The notes below the pieces were generated by a model. That model made no database searches, was not told the origin of the DNA, and saw only the letters and a list, made by a program, of their open reading frames with translations. A stretch of DNA of 61,558 nucleotides from Paenibacillus typhae. GTDB lineage: Bacteria; Bacillota; Bacilli; Paenibacillales; Paenibacillaceae. The stretch is from positions 1-61,558 of the forward strand of contig NZ_FNDX01000037.1 in assembly GCF_900099765.1 (NCBI RefSeq), given 5' to 3'. This document shows positions 8,000-16,686 of the stretch, in pieces; the first letter of the stretch is position 1; every line of letters begins with the position of its first letter. The position numbers and the translations under genes were made by a program.

Positions 8000-9096
8000 C
8001 AGGCAGCCCCGCGCTTTCGTGGACGACGGATCAGGTACATGCTCCAGAGCAGGAAGAGATACACCGACAGAAGGATCATGGAGGCGGCTCCCAGAGCTAG
8101 AGACCAGGTATAAGTCTCGAATACGTTCGCAGGGAAGGCAGCCATTACGAAGGTAAACGGCAGGATAAGCGTGGAGCTTATCCGCTGATCCCGGAAAGCA
8201 AACACCTGCTGGAGCAGGCAGGCTGCGAGATAGTAGGTGCTGTAGAGAGTGGTGAAGACTGAAATCACCCACAGTACAATAAAAATGGCGTCCAGCCGCT
8301 CCAGAAAACCTTCGCCTACTGCAGCCGAGCGGGCGGATTCCAGCGTGGGATAGATCAGCAGCTTCGTTTCTTCCGACCCGAACAGACCGATGGCGGCAAC
8401 AACTATCAGGAGGTAGATGATGCCTGCTACAGCAATAGCGAGAACGCCGGCCCGCACGGCCTGCTTCGGCTTTTGCATAAAGGGAACCAGCAGCACGATA
8501 ATAAAGGAGCTCTGGAACAGAAAGCTGGCTTCCACCGCACCTCTCCAAAAAGCAGCAGAGGGCATCACCAGCACCGGCTGCAGATTGAGCAGGTCCATAT
8601 TGCGCATCGAGATCAGGGTGATAAACAGGATCGGGCCGATAATAAGCGGCAGGTAGAAGAAATGAATATAGGTAAATTTAATGACATCTCTTCTGGAAGA
8701 CAGCTGGCAGATCAGCAGCATGAGAAATACGGTAGCTTCGATAGGTGTCTTTTTAAAAAGCACGGTGGTTGCCACATCCCCGAACTGGCGCGCAGTCAGT
8801 CCTGTCAGCAGGACGAAAATCAGCAGGATCAACACAGCGAACACGAACGAGAGCGGCTTCCCGATCAGGCGCCGGCTGAAGACAAACAGGGATTCCCGGG
8901 GAAACCGACGGCATAATGAAGCCAGCAGCCAGAAGCAGGCAATGGAGATGACGATACCGCTAAAAGCTACAAATGGAGCGCTGCTTCCCCCGGTAGCGGC
9001 CATATACCGAGGAAAGCTGAGGATGCCCACACCAATAATTGTGCTACCGATTACGGCGGCCGTTCGCAGCGTCGTGATCTGACGGGTAGCGTTCAC
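7999..9096 (-). CDS. Spore germination receptor B subunit (GerB, APC superfamily)
   Basis: An integral membrane protein of 365 residues with about ten helices, from the amino acid/polyamine/organocation superfamily; it is the ligand-binding subunit of the germinant receptor. It starts AAVIGSTIIGVGILSFPRYMA, typical for helix 1 with its unwound GxGxL segment. The best start is the GTG at 9096 (GGGAGGTGA, five-base spacing), which gives the usual family length. Longer open frames run back into gerA. It overlaps the end of gerA by 53 bp and the start of gerC by one base. That compact arrangement is usual for ger operons, which are read in the forespore under sigma-G. Confidence 0.92.
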   Translation of the reverse strand: MNATRQITTLRTAAVIGSTIIGVGILSFPRYMAATGGSSAPFVAFSGIVISIACFWLLASLCRRFPRESLFVFSRRLIGKPLSFVFAVLILLIFVLLTGLTARQFGDVATTVLFKKTPIEATVFLMLLICQLSSRRDVIKFTYIHFFYLPLIIGPILFITLISMRNMDLLNLQPVLVMPSAAFWRGAVEASFLFQSSFIIVLLVPFMQKPKQAVRAGVLAIAVAGIIYLLIVVAAIGLFGSEETKLLIYPTLESARSAAVGEGFLERLDAIFIVLWVISVFTTLYSTYYLAACLLQQVFAFRDQRISSTLILPFTFVMAAFPANVFETYTWSLALGAASMILLSVYLFLLWSMYLIRRPRKRGAA

Positions 9097-10693
9097 CGGC
9101 TTCACCTCCCTGCTGGAGAATCTGGTCTTCGTATACATCAGGTACTGCCCTCGGAAGCCTTGCGCTGTCCCGGACATGCAGGAAGCTGGGACGGCGGCGC
9201 ATCCACCACAAAGGGACCCGCACCAGCGCATCCTTCCAGTCACGCCATTTGCCGGGAATAAACGGGGACATATAAGGTACGCCGAAGGAATCCAGGAACA
9301 GCAGATGGTTGATGATGAGAATGGTGCCGATCATGACCCCGTACAGCCCGAACATGCCGGCCAAAAGAATCAGCGGAAATCTCAGCATCCGCAGGGCAAT
9401 CGCTGCATTATAAGCCGGAGTAGCGAACGAGCCGATGGTAGTCAGCGCCACAATGACCACCGTAATCGGGCTGGCAAGCCCTGCGGCTACCGCGGCCTGT
9501 CCGATGACGAGTACTCCCACAATGGACAAGGCTCCGCCGATCATCTGCGGCAGGCGGATGGTGGCCTCACGCAGCACCTCCATCGATACCTCCATAATCA
9601 GCACCTCCAGTACCGCGGGAAATGGAACGCCTGCCCGGCCTCCGGAGATGGCAACAGCGAAGTCTGTCGGCATCAGCTCCGGATTGAAGGAGATTACAGA
9701 AACATAGAGGGCCGGGAAAAACAGCGAGCTGGCCAAAGCGATCAGCCGGATGATCCGGATCAGGCTGCCCATGATGAACCGTTCGGTGTAATCGTCGACC
9801 GTCTGGAAAAATTGGTTAAACAGGGCTGGAATAATCAGCGCGAACGGCGAGCCGTCGACCAGAATGGCCACCCGTCCCTCCAGCAGCGCAGCAACGGTCT
9901 TATCCGGCCGCTCCGTATTCTGTACCTGCGGAAAGGGGGAGAGGGGCTGGTCTTCAATGAACTGTTCAATATATCCGGCATCAATAATGCCGTCGGTATC
10001 AATAATGGAGATTCTGCGCATCGCTTCAGCCACGAGCTGAGGATCAGCGATGCTGTCCAGGTAGCACAGGGCAACCCGTGACCGGGTGCGGCTTCCGAGC
10101 GGACTGATCTCGACCCGCAGATCTGTACTTTGCAGCCGGTAGCGCAGCAGAGCGAGATTGTTCTCGAGCTTTTCCACATAACCTTCCCGCGGCCCCCGGA
10201 TGACCTGCTCAGTCTGCGGCTGGTCTACGCTGCGCAGGTCAATCTGCCGCATGTCCAGCAGCAGGGCCTCGGGAACGCCGTCAATCAGCAGAACCAGATT
10301 ACCTTTGACAATTGCAGGCGGCAGGCAGCTCAGCTTCCGCTCCGAATTGCCCTGGGTCACCTGCACCGCTATTTTCCAGACATAATGGATAATCCCGTCA
10401 AGATTTTCCGGTACACCTTGATGATCATCCGGACGGGCCATAAGCGGCTTCAGGATGTGCTCCTGGATCTGCTCCTGGTTAACAAGTGACGAGAAAAAGA
10501 TCATCACAGCCTCATATTTACCGAACAGAAGGAAATCACGGGCTACAAAATCGCCGTTAGAACCCAGCAGAGCCTGCAGATGCTCCAGATTATCTGCAAG
10601 GCTGTGGCCCAGGACTTCTGTCTCAGGAGCCTTCGGGGGGCCGGGCTGCTGTTTTTTGATATAGGAAGTGTACTTTTCTTTCCAGCCTTGCAT
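9044..10693 (-). CDS. Spore germination receptor A subunit (GerA family)
   Basis: The 549-residue protein is the first subunit of a nutrient germinant receptor in the spore inner membrane. It has a large hydrophilic N-terminal domain (about 1-280, including the family motif GREGYVEKLENNLALLRYRLQSTDLR-like stretch near 10150). A central membrane region follows with RIIRLIALASSLFFPALYVSV, family-typical PFPAVLEVLIMEVSMEVLREA and two more hydrophobic segments. A cytoplasmic tail ends the protein. I use ATG 10693, with AAAGGAGG eight bases upstream, not the longer open frame. It heads the operon gerA-gerB-gerC-small membrane protein. I did not find a convincing sigma-G promoter in the 250 bp upstream. 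Confidence 0.93.
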   Translation of the reverse strand: MQGWKEKYTSYIKKQQPGPPKAPETEVLGHSLADNLEHLQALLGSNGDFVARDFLLFGKYEAVMIFFSSLVNQEQIQEHILKPLMARPDDHQGVPENLDGIIHYVWKIAVQVTQGNSERKLSCLPPAIVKGNLVLLIDGVPEALLLDMRQIDLRSVDQPQTEQVIRGPREGYVEKLENNLALLRYRLQSTDLRVEISPLGSRTRSRVALCYLDSIADPQLVAEAMRRISIIDTDGIIDAGYIEQFIEDQPLSPFPQVQNTERPDKTVAALLEGRVAILVDGSPFALIIPALFNQFFQTVDDYTERFIMGSLIRIIRLIALASSLFFPALYVSVISFNPELMPTDFAVAISGGRAGVPFPAVLEVLIMEVSMEVLREATIRLPQMIGGALSIVGVLVIGQAAVAAGLASPITVVIVALTTIGSFATPAYNAAIALRMLRFPLILLAGMFGLYGVMIGTILIINHLLFLDSFGVPYMSPFIPGKWRDWKDALVRVPLWWMRRRPSFLHVRDSARLPRAVPDVYEDQILQQGGEAGERYPSDHDAANGRRNR

Positions 10694-10955
10694 AGCGTCC
10701 GCCTCCTTTAGAATGGCAGTTTTGAAGATCACTATAGAGTTTTGCTTACCGCAGCCGATTTTATGTAAGTACAGCCAGGAAGGAGCTGCAGACGGACTGC
10801 CTGTACAGAATTTTTTTTGTCTGTTCTGCGGTTGCTCATTGGCCGGATGCCCGGTAAACTAAAGAGAGAATGACTCAAACCAGTGCTTCCTTAACAGGAT
10901 ATTGCCAGTATGAAGCGATGCAAGAAAGTCAATTCTCACAAAACTTTTAGGAGTT

Positions 10956-12800
10956 ATGATAGCGATGAAAATGCAAGCACCTACTATGGAACAGGCGCAG
11001 GCTGAACTGCAGAAATATTACGGCTATCCGGATTTCCGGGAAGGCCAGAAAAAAATCGTGCAGCACCTGCTGGAAGGCGGCGACACCCTGGGCATCATGC
11101 CGACCGGCGGGGGGAAATCGATCTGTTACCAGGTTCCGGCGCTGCTGATGCCGGGGCTGACCCTGGTCATTTCACCGCTGATCTCATTGATGAAGGATCA
11201 GGTGGACGCCCTGACTACGGCCGGTATCCCGGCCGCATATATTAACAGCACCCTGAGCGGCAAGGAAGTGAACGAGCGGATCCGTGCTGCACGCCGGGGC
11301 GAGCTGAAGCTGCTCTACGTTGCCCCTGAGCGGCTGGAGCTGGACTGGTTCCGCCTGGAAATGGCGGGCCTTTCTATTTCCTGCGTCGCTGTGGATGAAG
11401 CCCACTGTGTATCCCAGTGGGGGCATGACTTCCGCACCAGCTATCTGGCGGTGGCGCCGTTCGTTGAGGAGCTGCCGCAGCGGCCGATTCTTGCCGCTTT
11501 TACAGCGACGGCAACGCCGGAGGTTATGGAGGACATGGTCCGGCTGCTCCGCCTGCGACAGCCGGGCGTGTTCATGACCGGCCTCGGCCGGGACAACCTG
11601 GCGATGTCGGTGCTGCGCGGGGAGAACAAGCGCGAATACGTGCTGGATTACACCGCCAGCCATTCACACCAGCCGGGGATTGTGTATGCCGCGACCCGCA
11701 AAGAGGTCGATGACCTGTACCAGCGGCTGCAGGCTTCAGGAATCGCCGCCGGACGGTACCATGCCGGGATGAGCGACCAGGAGCGGGCGGACAGCCAGGA
11801 AGGGTTCCTGTATGACGATATCCGCGTCATGGTGGCGACCAATGCCTTCGGGATGGGCATCGACAAATCCAACGTCCGTTATGTTATCCATTACAATATG
11901 CCGAAGAATATGGAGGCTTATGTCCAGGAGGCCGGACGCGCCGGCCGGGACGGGGAGCCGAGTGAGTGTATCCTGCTGTTCAGCGCGCAGGACATTATGA
12001 CCCAGAAGTTCCTGATTGAGCAGAATCCCCAGGACCCTGAGCGTAAAGCGAACGAATACCGCAAGCTGCAGCAGATGATCGATTACTGCTACACGACCCG
12101 CTGCCTGCGCAGTGCCCAGCTTGCCTATTTCGGCGAAGACCACGGAGACAAGCCCTGTGGGATCTGCAGCAACTGCACGGATGAGCGTGAGCTGGTCGAT
12201 ATGACGGTGGATGCGCAGAAGATATTCTCCTGCATCCACCGGATGCGGGAGCGCTTCGGCGTGGCGCTGGTCGCATCGGTGCTGAAGGGCTCACGCAGCC
12301 AGAAGGTGCTGCAGTACGGCTTCGAGCAGCTGCCGACGCACGGGGCGATGTCGAGCCGAACGGAGAAGGAAATTACCGAGAGCATCAATGTGCTGATCTC
12401 GGAGGGGTATCTGGCCCTCTCGGAAGGCCAGTATCCGGTCGTGCGGCTGCAGCCGCTGGCAGCCGAGGTGCTGCGCGGCCAGCGCCAGGTGCAGCAGCGG
12501 GTGGCCCGGCCGCTGGTTACCGGCGGGGCCGGCTCCGGGCGGAGCCGCAGCCGGGGCTACGACCATTCACCGTCTGCCGTCAACGAGACGGTGTTCGAGC
12601 AGCTGCGCCTGATCCGCCGAGATCTGGCGGGACGCGAGCATGTGCCGTCCTACATCATTTTTAATGATGCGACCCTGCGCGAGATGAGTGTGGTTTGTCC
12701 GCAGACGGAAGCGGAGATGCTGAGGGTTAAGGGTGTCGGGGAAGTGAAGTACCGGAAATACGGCAAGCCGTTTCTGGAGTTTTTTCAAAATGAAATGTAA
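10956..12800 (+). CDS. recQ: ATP-dependent DNA helicase RecQ
   Basis: A superfamily 2 3'-5' DNA helicase that resolves recombination intermediates and stalled forks. Residues 48-55 hold the Walker A (MPTGGGKS). DEAH is at 147-150 within VDEAHCVSQWGHDFR, the aromatic-rich loop. The second RecA-like domain ends in QEAGRAGRDGEPSECILLF. A zinc-binding Cys cluster (YCYTTRCLR...CGICSNC), a winged helix and a C-terminal HRDC domain follow. The 614-residue length suggests the full RecQ rather than the shorter RecS. ATG 10956 sits only two bases after AGGAG, so ATG 10965 may be the true start. The gene is 15 bp upstream of a radical SAM gene and probably co-transcribed with it. Confidence 0.93.
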   Translation: MIAMKMQAPTMEQAQAELQKYYGYPDFREGQKKIVQHLLEGGDTLGIMPTGGGKSICYQVPALLMPGLTLVISPLISLMKDQVDALTTAGIPAAYINSTLSGKEVNERIRAARRGELKLLYVAPERLELDWFRLEMAGLSISCVAVDEAHCVSQWGHDFRTSYLAVAPFVEELPQRPILAAFTATATPEVMEDMVRLLRLRQPGVFMTGLGRDNLAMSVLRGENKREYVLDYTASHSHQPGIVYAATRKEVDDLYQRLQASGIAAGRYHAGMSDQERADSQEGFLYDDIRVMVATNAFGMGIDKSNVRYVIHYNMPKNMEAYVQEAGRAGRDGEPSECILLFSAQDIMTQKFLIEQNPQDPERKANEYRKLQQMIDYCYTTRCLRSAQLAYFGEDHGDKPCGICSNCTDERELVDMTVDAQKIFSCIHRMRERFGVALVASVLKGSRSQKVLQYGFEQLPTHGAMSSRTEKEITESINVLISEGYLALSEGQYPVVRLQPLAAEVLRGQRQVQQRVARPLVTGGAGSGRSRSRGYDHSPSAVNETVFEQLRLIRRDLAGREHVPSYIIFNDATLREMSVVCPQTEAEMLRVKGVGEVKYRKYGKPFLEFFQNEM

Positions 12801-12815
12801 AGAAGGTTATAAGGC

Positions 12816-14753
12816 ATGAGAATCGTCCTGGCTACATTAAACGCCAAATATATCCACACCTCGCTGGCCATCCGCCTGCTAAAGGCATACAGCGAGCATG
12901 AATTCCCGGATATTATGCTGGCTGAATATACTATCAAGGATCCTGCGATGAATATCGTGTCCGACTTATTCCAGAAGAAGCCCGACGTAATCGGATTTTC
13001 CTGTTATATATGGAACATTGAAGAGACCATTAAGCTGGTCGGTATCCTCAAACAGGTGCTGCCGGAAGTTAAGATTGTCTTGGGAGGGCCGGAGGTATCC
13101 TATGAGCCGCTCTACTGGATGAAGCGCGAGCCCGGCGTGGATTTTGTCGTAAACGGTGACGGGGAGGAGACCTTCCACCACCTGCTGCAGGAGCTGCGCG
13201 ATGAGCGCAAGTTCCATTTTGTCTACGGGGCCGCTTACCGCAAGGGCGAGGAGCTGATCGTCAACCCTCCGCGTCCCAAAAGCGATCTCAACACCCTGCC
13301 GACGCCCCACCGGTTCGCCGATGATCTGCCGGATCTCAGCAAGCGGATTGTTTATTTTGAGACCAGCCGGGGCTGTCCGTTTAACTGCCAGTTCTGCTTA
13401 TCGAGTATTGAGGTCGGTGTACGCTATTACGATATTGAGCGGGTGAAGTCGGATCTGCTCTATCTGATCAGCAACGGGGCCAAGGTCATCAAGTTCCTGG
13501 ACCGCACCTTCAACATCAACCGCAGCTATGCGATGGAGATGTTCCAGTTCCTGATCGACAACCATCAGGGCTGTGTGTTCCAGTTCGAGATTACGGCTGA
13601 CATTATGCGGCCGGAGGTGCTGGATTTTCTGTCCGAAAATGCGCCGCCGGGGATCTTCCGCTTCGAAATCGGCGTGCAGTCGACCAATGACGAGACGAAC
13701 GAGCTGGTCAAGCGCCGCCAGAATTTCACCAAGCTGTCCCGCACCGTAATGAAAATCAAAGCCAGCGGCAACATCGACCAGCATCTGGATCTGATCGCCG
13801 GACTGCCGCAGGAGGATTACGCGACCTTCCGCAAGACCTTTAACGATGTGTTCGTGATGGAGCCTGAGGAGCTGCAGCTGGGCTTTCTCAAAATGCTCCG
13901 CGGCACCGGCCTGCGCGCCCAGGCTGCCAAATACGACTACACGTACATGGAGCATGCGCCTTATGAGATTCTCAGCTCGCATGTCATGTCCTTTGCCGAC
14001 ATTATCCGGCTGAAGCGGCTGGAGGATGTGCTGGAGAAATACTGGAACAGCCACCGGCTGGATCATACGGTCAAGTATCTGATCCGCCATGTCTTTGAGT
14101 CGCCGTTTGATTTCTTTCAGGAATTCGGCGATTACTGGGAGGAGCGGGGCTGGCAAAAGATCGGGCACCAGCTTGAGGATCTGTTCACCCGCCTGCATGC
14201 GTTCCTGACGGACAGGAATACCCCTTCGATGGAGATTATTACAGGGCTGATGAAGCTGGACTACTTCCTGGGACACAAGTACAAGCCGCGTAAAATCTGG
14301 TGGGATAACGCACTGGAGAAGGCGGAGTGGGCGCGACACATGAAAGAAGTTGCCGCTCATCCGGAGCGGGTCTCGGCAGCGCTGGCGGAAGCAGGATACA
14401 GTGAGCGTGAGCTGCAGAAGTTCATGGTGCTTGAGGTGCTGCCGTTCCGGCTGGGACCCGTGCTGGATTCGATCAGCGGACTGCGGGCGGATACAGTGCA
14501 GTTAGTTTCACCTGCATTAGCAGGCGAGGCTGCAGATGATACCGGTGCGGCTGCTGTTATATCTCAGCCGGAGAGCTCCGGGATTGCAGCGGCCTTTAAT
14601 GCGGCAGCCGGGATTGCCGGAGGCTTGGACAGCAACCCTTCTGCTGCGGTTGCTGAAGCTCCGGCGCAAACGGACGGCAGCACTCTGCTGATCGTGCTGT
14701 ATCAGCAGGATGAGAGCCAGCGTGCGCAGTATTATGCTTTGCCGCTGAGCTAA
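12816..14753 (+). CDS. B12-binding radical SAM protein (DUF4080-type)
   Basis: The 645-residue protein has an N-terminal cobalamin-binding-like Rossmann domain (about 1-145, with VLGGPEVSYEP) and a central radical SAM barrel. The cluster motif is CPFNCQFC at about 187-194, which should hold a [4Fe-4S] cluster that cleaves S-adenosylmethionine. A C-terminal domain of roughly 200 residues ends in an Ala/Gly-rich low-complexity stretch (about 570-625). Proteins of this architecture are common in Firmicutes, often as a single gene, and their substrate is not known to me. It follows recQ by 15 bp; nothing in the sequence ties the two functions together. Confidence 0.88.
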   Translation: MRIVLATLNAKYIHTSLAIRLLKAYSEHEFPDIMLAEYTIKDPAMNIVSDLFQKKPDVIGFSCYIWNIEETIKLVGILKQVLPEVKIVLGGPEVSYEPLYWMKREPGVDFVVNGDGEETFHHLLQELRDERKFHFVYGAAYRKGEELIVNPPRPKSDLNTLPTPHRFADDLPDLSKRIVYFETSRGCPFNCQFCLSSIEVGVRYYDIERVKSDLLYLISNGAKVIKFLDRTFNINRSYAMEMFQFLIDNHQGCVFQFEITADIMRPEVLDFLSENAPPGIFRFEIGVQSTNDETNELVKRRQNFTKLSRTVMKIKASGNIDQHLDLIAGLPQEDYATFRKTFNDVFVMEPEELQLGFLKMLRGTGLRAQAAKYDYTYMEHAPYEILSSHVMSFADIIRLKRLEDVLEKYWNSHRLDHTVKYLIRHVFESPFDFFQEFGDYWEERGWQKIGHQLEDLFTRLHAFLTDRNTPSMEIITGLMKLDYFLGHKYKPRKIWWDNALEKAEWARHMKEVAAHPERVSAALAEAGYSERELQKFMVLEVLPFRLGPVLDSISGLRADTVQLVSPALAGEAADDTGAAAVISQPESSGIAAAFNAAAGIAGGLDSNPSAAVAEAPAQTDGSTLLIVLYQQDESQRAQYYALPLS

Positions 14754-14789
14754 TGTAGTTCTAGGGAATCCTTATAGGGAGGTACAGGG

Positions 14790-15291
14790 GTGACTGACGG
14801 GTTGCGGGTTTCACTGCAATTGTATGAGGACAAATTCCATGAGCAGCTGCTGGCCTTTCAGCTTCCCCCGGAGCAGGCGCAATTTACCGCTTTGCCGGCA
14901 GAGAGCTTACCGGAGGCGCTGCGCGCTCCTGACAAGCTGGCTGTCGTAATTACCGGGGAGGAGCAGGCTGCCGGATTTTTTATTCTCCATACCGGTGCAC
15001 GGATTGCTGAATTTTACAGCAATTACTCAGAGGCAGCGCTGGTACGGGCTTTCCTGGTGAATTCCCCCTGCCAGGGCCGGGGGATTGCGAAAAGCTGCTA
15101 TGGCTTTGCTGCCGGCTTTTGTCCGTATCCAACTCCCGCAAGTTCGTGAAATTGTGCTTACTGTCAATGAACGGAATCCTGCTGCGCTGGCGCTCTATCT
15201 GCGTGCCGGATTCTGTGATCACGGGCTGCGCCGTACGGGCGGTAAGGGTCCGCAGAGAATTCTGCAGTATGCGCTGGATAACAACGCTTAG
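14790..15291 (+). pseudogene. GNAT acetyltransferase interrupted by a frameshift
   Basis: The first frame, from GTG 14790 (GGGAGGT upstream), reads as the N-terminal half of a GNAT N-acetyltransferase up to NSPCQGRGIAK, the start of the acetyl-CoA loop, then loses homology and stops at 15149. The second frame picks up exactly there (AAMALLPAFVR), continues with the expected strand and helix (REIVLTVNERNPAALALYLRAGF) and stops at 15291. Dropping one A from AAAA at 15090-15093 restores a continuous protein of about 166 residues. This is either a recent pseudogene or a sequencing error in a homopolymer. AAAA alone is not a typical programmed-slippage site. The substrate is unknown. Confidence 0.85.
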
Positions 15292-15410
15292 GCGGCTGCT
15301 GTACCTGGCACGGAGAAGTACAGCCTTTGCAGGCTCGGCTGGAGTGGATGTGCGGAGCGGGTATTTGTACGGGAAGTGGGGCTAAAAAGAGGAATACGGG
15401 GTGGGGACAT

Positions 15411-16007
15411 GTGAAGAAAGAGCATCTGTATCTGAAGCGGCTGACCGGAATGTTCTCGGAGAGCCCCCTGCTGATGGACGTTTTCCGCAGGGCACGGTTT
15501 CTGGAGCCTCTGCCGTATTACGTTGGTGCAGGCTATCTTGTACAGACCGTGTGGAACCAGCTGACCGGACGCCCGGCAGAGTATGGGATCAGCGATATTG
15601 ATCTGGTTTATTTTGACCCGTCCGATTTAAGCTTTGAGGCCGAGAGTGAACAGATAGCTGAGGGGCGGAAGCAGTTTAACGGGGTTCCCGTTCCGCTGGA
15701 TATTAAGAATCAGGCCCGCGTCCATCTGTGGTACGAGGACAAATTCGGAATCAGGCTTCAGCCATACTCCAGTCTGGAAGCAGCCATAGACAGTTGGCCG
15801 ACCACAGTAACCTCACTTGGAGCCAGGCTTGAGCCGTCCGGAGAATGGCGAATCTACGCACCCTTCGGCCTTGCGGATTTATACAGCCTGACTGTAAGAC
15901 CCAATAAGGCGCTGATTAGTAAGGCGCTATATCGCAGCAAGACAGAGAAATGGCACTCCAAGTGGCCGGAGCTGCAGATTATCCCTTGGGAAGATTCTTC
16001 GGGATGA
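15411..16007 (+). CDS. Nucleotidyltransferase-like protein (COG3575-type)
   Basis: The 198-residue protein resembles the uncharacterised family annotated as nucleotidyltransferase. It has YYVGAGYLVQTVWNQLTGRP, followed by the acidic pair motif SDIDLVYFD, typical of metal-binding carboxylates in the polymerase-beta-like fold, and later VHLWYEDKFG and GLADLYSLTVRPN. The frame is open from 15327, but the GTG at 15411 starts the conserved part. Its ribosome binding site is weak (GGGGTGGGG). No substrate is known. It ends before a 680-bp gap filled with repeats. Confidence 0.75.
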   Translation: MKKEHLYLKRLTGMFSESPLLMDVFRRARFLEPLPYYVGAGYLVQTVWNQLTGRPAEYGISDIDLVYFDPSDLSFEAESEQIAEGRKQFNGVPVPLDIKNQARVHLWYEDKFGIRLQPYSSLEAAIDSWPTTVTSLGARLEPSGEWRIYAPFGLADLYSLTVRPNKALISKALYRSKTEKWHSKWPELQIIPWEDSSG

Positions 16008-16060
16008 ACAGCCGCCCCGAGTCCTTGGTCACATTTTCTTCTTATGGCAGGCAGGGCGGC

Positions 16061-16243
16061 TAACGGACCGGGCAGCCTTTATTTGCCCGCAATAGGGGGA
16101 TTTTGAGCTGTAACGGACTGAGGAGACCTTATCACAGGTAAAACTCCATGGATTGGTGCTAATCAACCTAAATAAATGCATCTGAGTCCGTTAGAGCCTA
16201 AAGTGTGTCAAAAATCAGCAAATAAGGTCATCTGGGTCCGTTA
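16061..16243. repeat. Nested inverted-repeat array of four 22-25 bp units
   Basis: Two forward units beginning TAACGGAC (16061-16085 and 16111-16132) are followed by two reversed units ending GTCCGTTA (16170-16193 and 16220-16243). Each unit also carries a CCTTATTT-like end. The outer pair shares GGACC and the inner pair GGACT, so the whole element could fold as one nested hairpin. Centre spacings are about 49, 60 and 50 bp. No open frame of note lies inside. Confidence 0.75.
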
Positions 16244-16319
16244 AAGATTAGACTGACGGGGTTACGGGGTTGGCATATGCAGTTAGCTAAAGAGACGGTG
16301 TGACTAATAATAATTGACT

Positions 16320-16490
16320 TACCCGTCACCCCTCTATACACCGCTACGTAGCACCCGCCACTCAGCACTAACCACTCATCACTAACCACCCAGCATGCGC
16401 CATCCAGAACTTGCCCCCAACACGTGCCTCCCAGCACTCACTACTTAGCCCTCGCCACCAACCACTAATCACTCACTATTCCCCGTACCC
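16320..16490. repeat. Purine-poor low-complexity repeats
   Basis: The strand as given is very rich in C, A and T, with irregular repeats of CACTAACCACTC, ATCACTAACCACC and CCACCAACCACTAATCAC. Read on the other strand it is a G/T-rich series of GAGTGGTTAGTG-like units. The repeat is degenerate and has no fixed period. The gap 16008-16686 holds no gene that I can support; beyond the repeats it holds only a terminator for the minus-strand hydrolase. Confidence 0.6.
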
Positions 16491-16619
16491 CTAATAGAGC
16501 GGGGAATCTTTATTTTCCTGTATTAAGGCGACGGAAAACAAGATGACTGAGCACAATGGGGTACAGCTGAAAAAAAGCTGACGTGGAGATTGTGTTGCCA
16601 GTGAACAGCAGCACACAAC

Positions 16620-16662
16620 AAAAGCCGCCCTAGCATCCATTAACGGATGCAGGGACGGCTTC
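16620..16662 (-). terminator. Probable terminator of the alpha/beta hydrolase gene
   Basis: GCATCC (16633-16638) pairs with GGATGC (16645-16650) around a six-base loop, extended by AAGCCG/CGGCTT with small bulges. On the minus strand the stem is followed by TTTTG. Confidence 0.6.
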
Positions 16663-16686
16663 TTGTGTTTATTCACATCAGATCGT

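Noticed and set aside
6779..8548. 589-residue version of the germination C subunit
   Set aside because: The upstream 180 codons are out of frame inside gerB; the lipoprotein signal starts at 7999.
10694..10955. Sigma-G promoter for the ger operon
   Set aside because: Expected for such operons, but no pair of elements with the right spacing was found.
13398..14360. 320-residue minus-strand frame opposite the radical SAM gene
   Set aside because: It is antisense to a clearly conserved protein, lacks a ribosome binding site and shows no domain.
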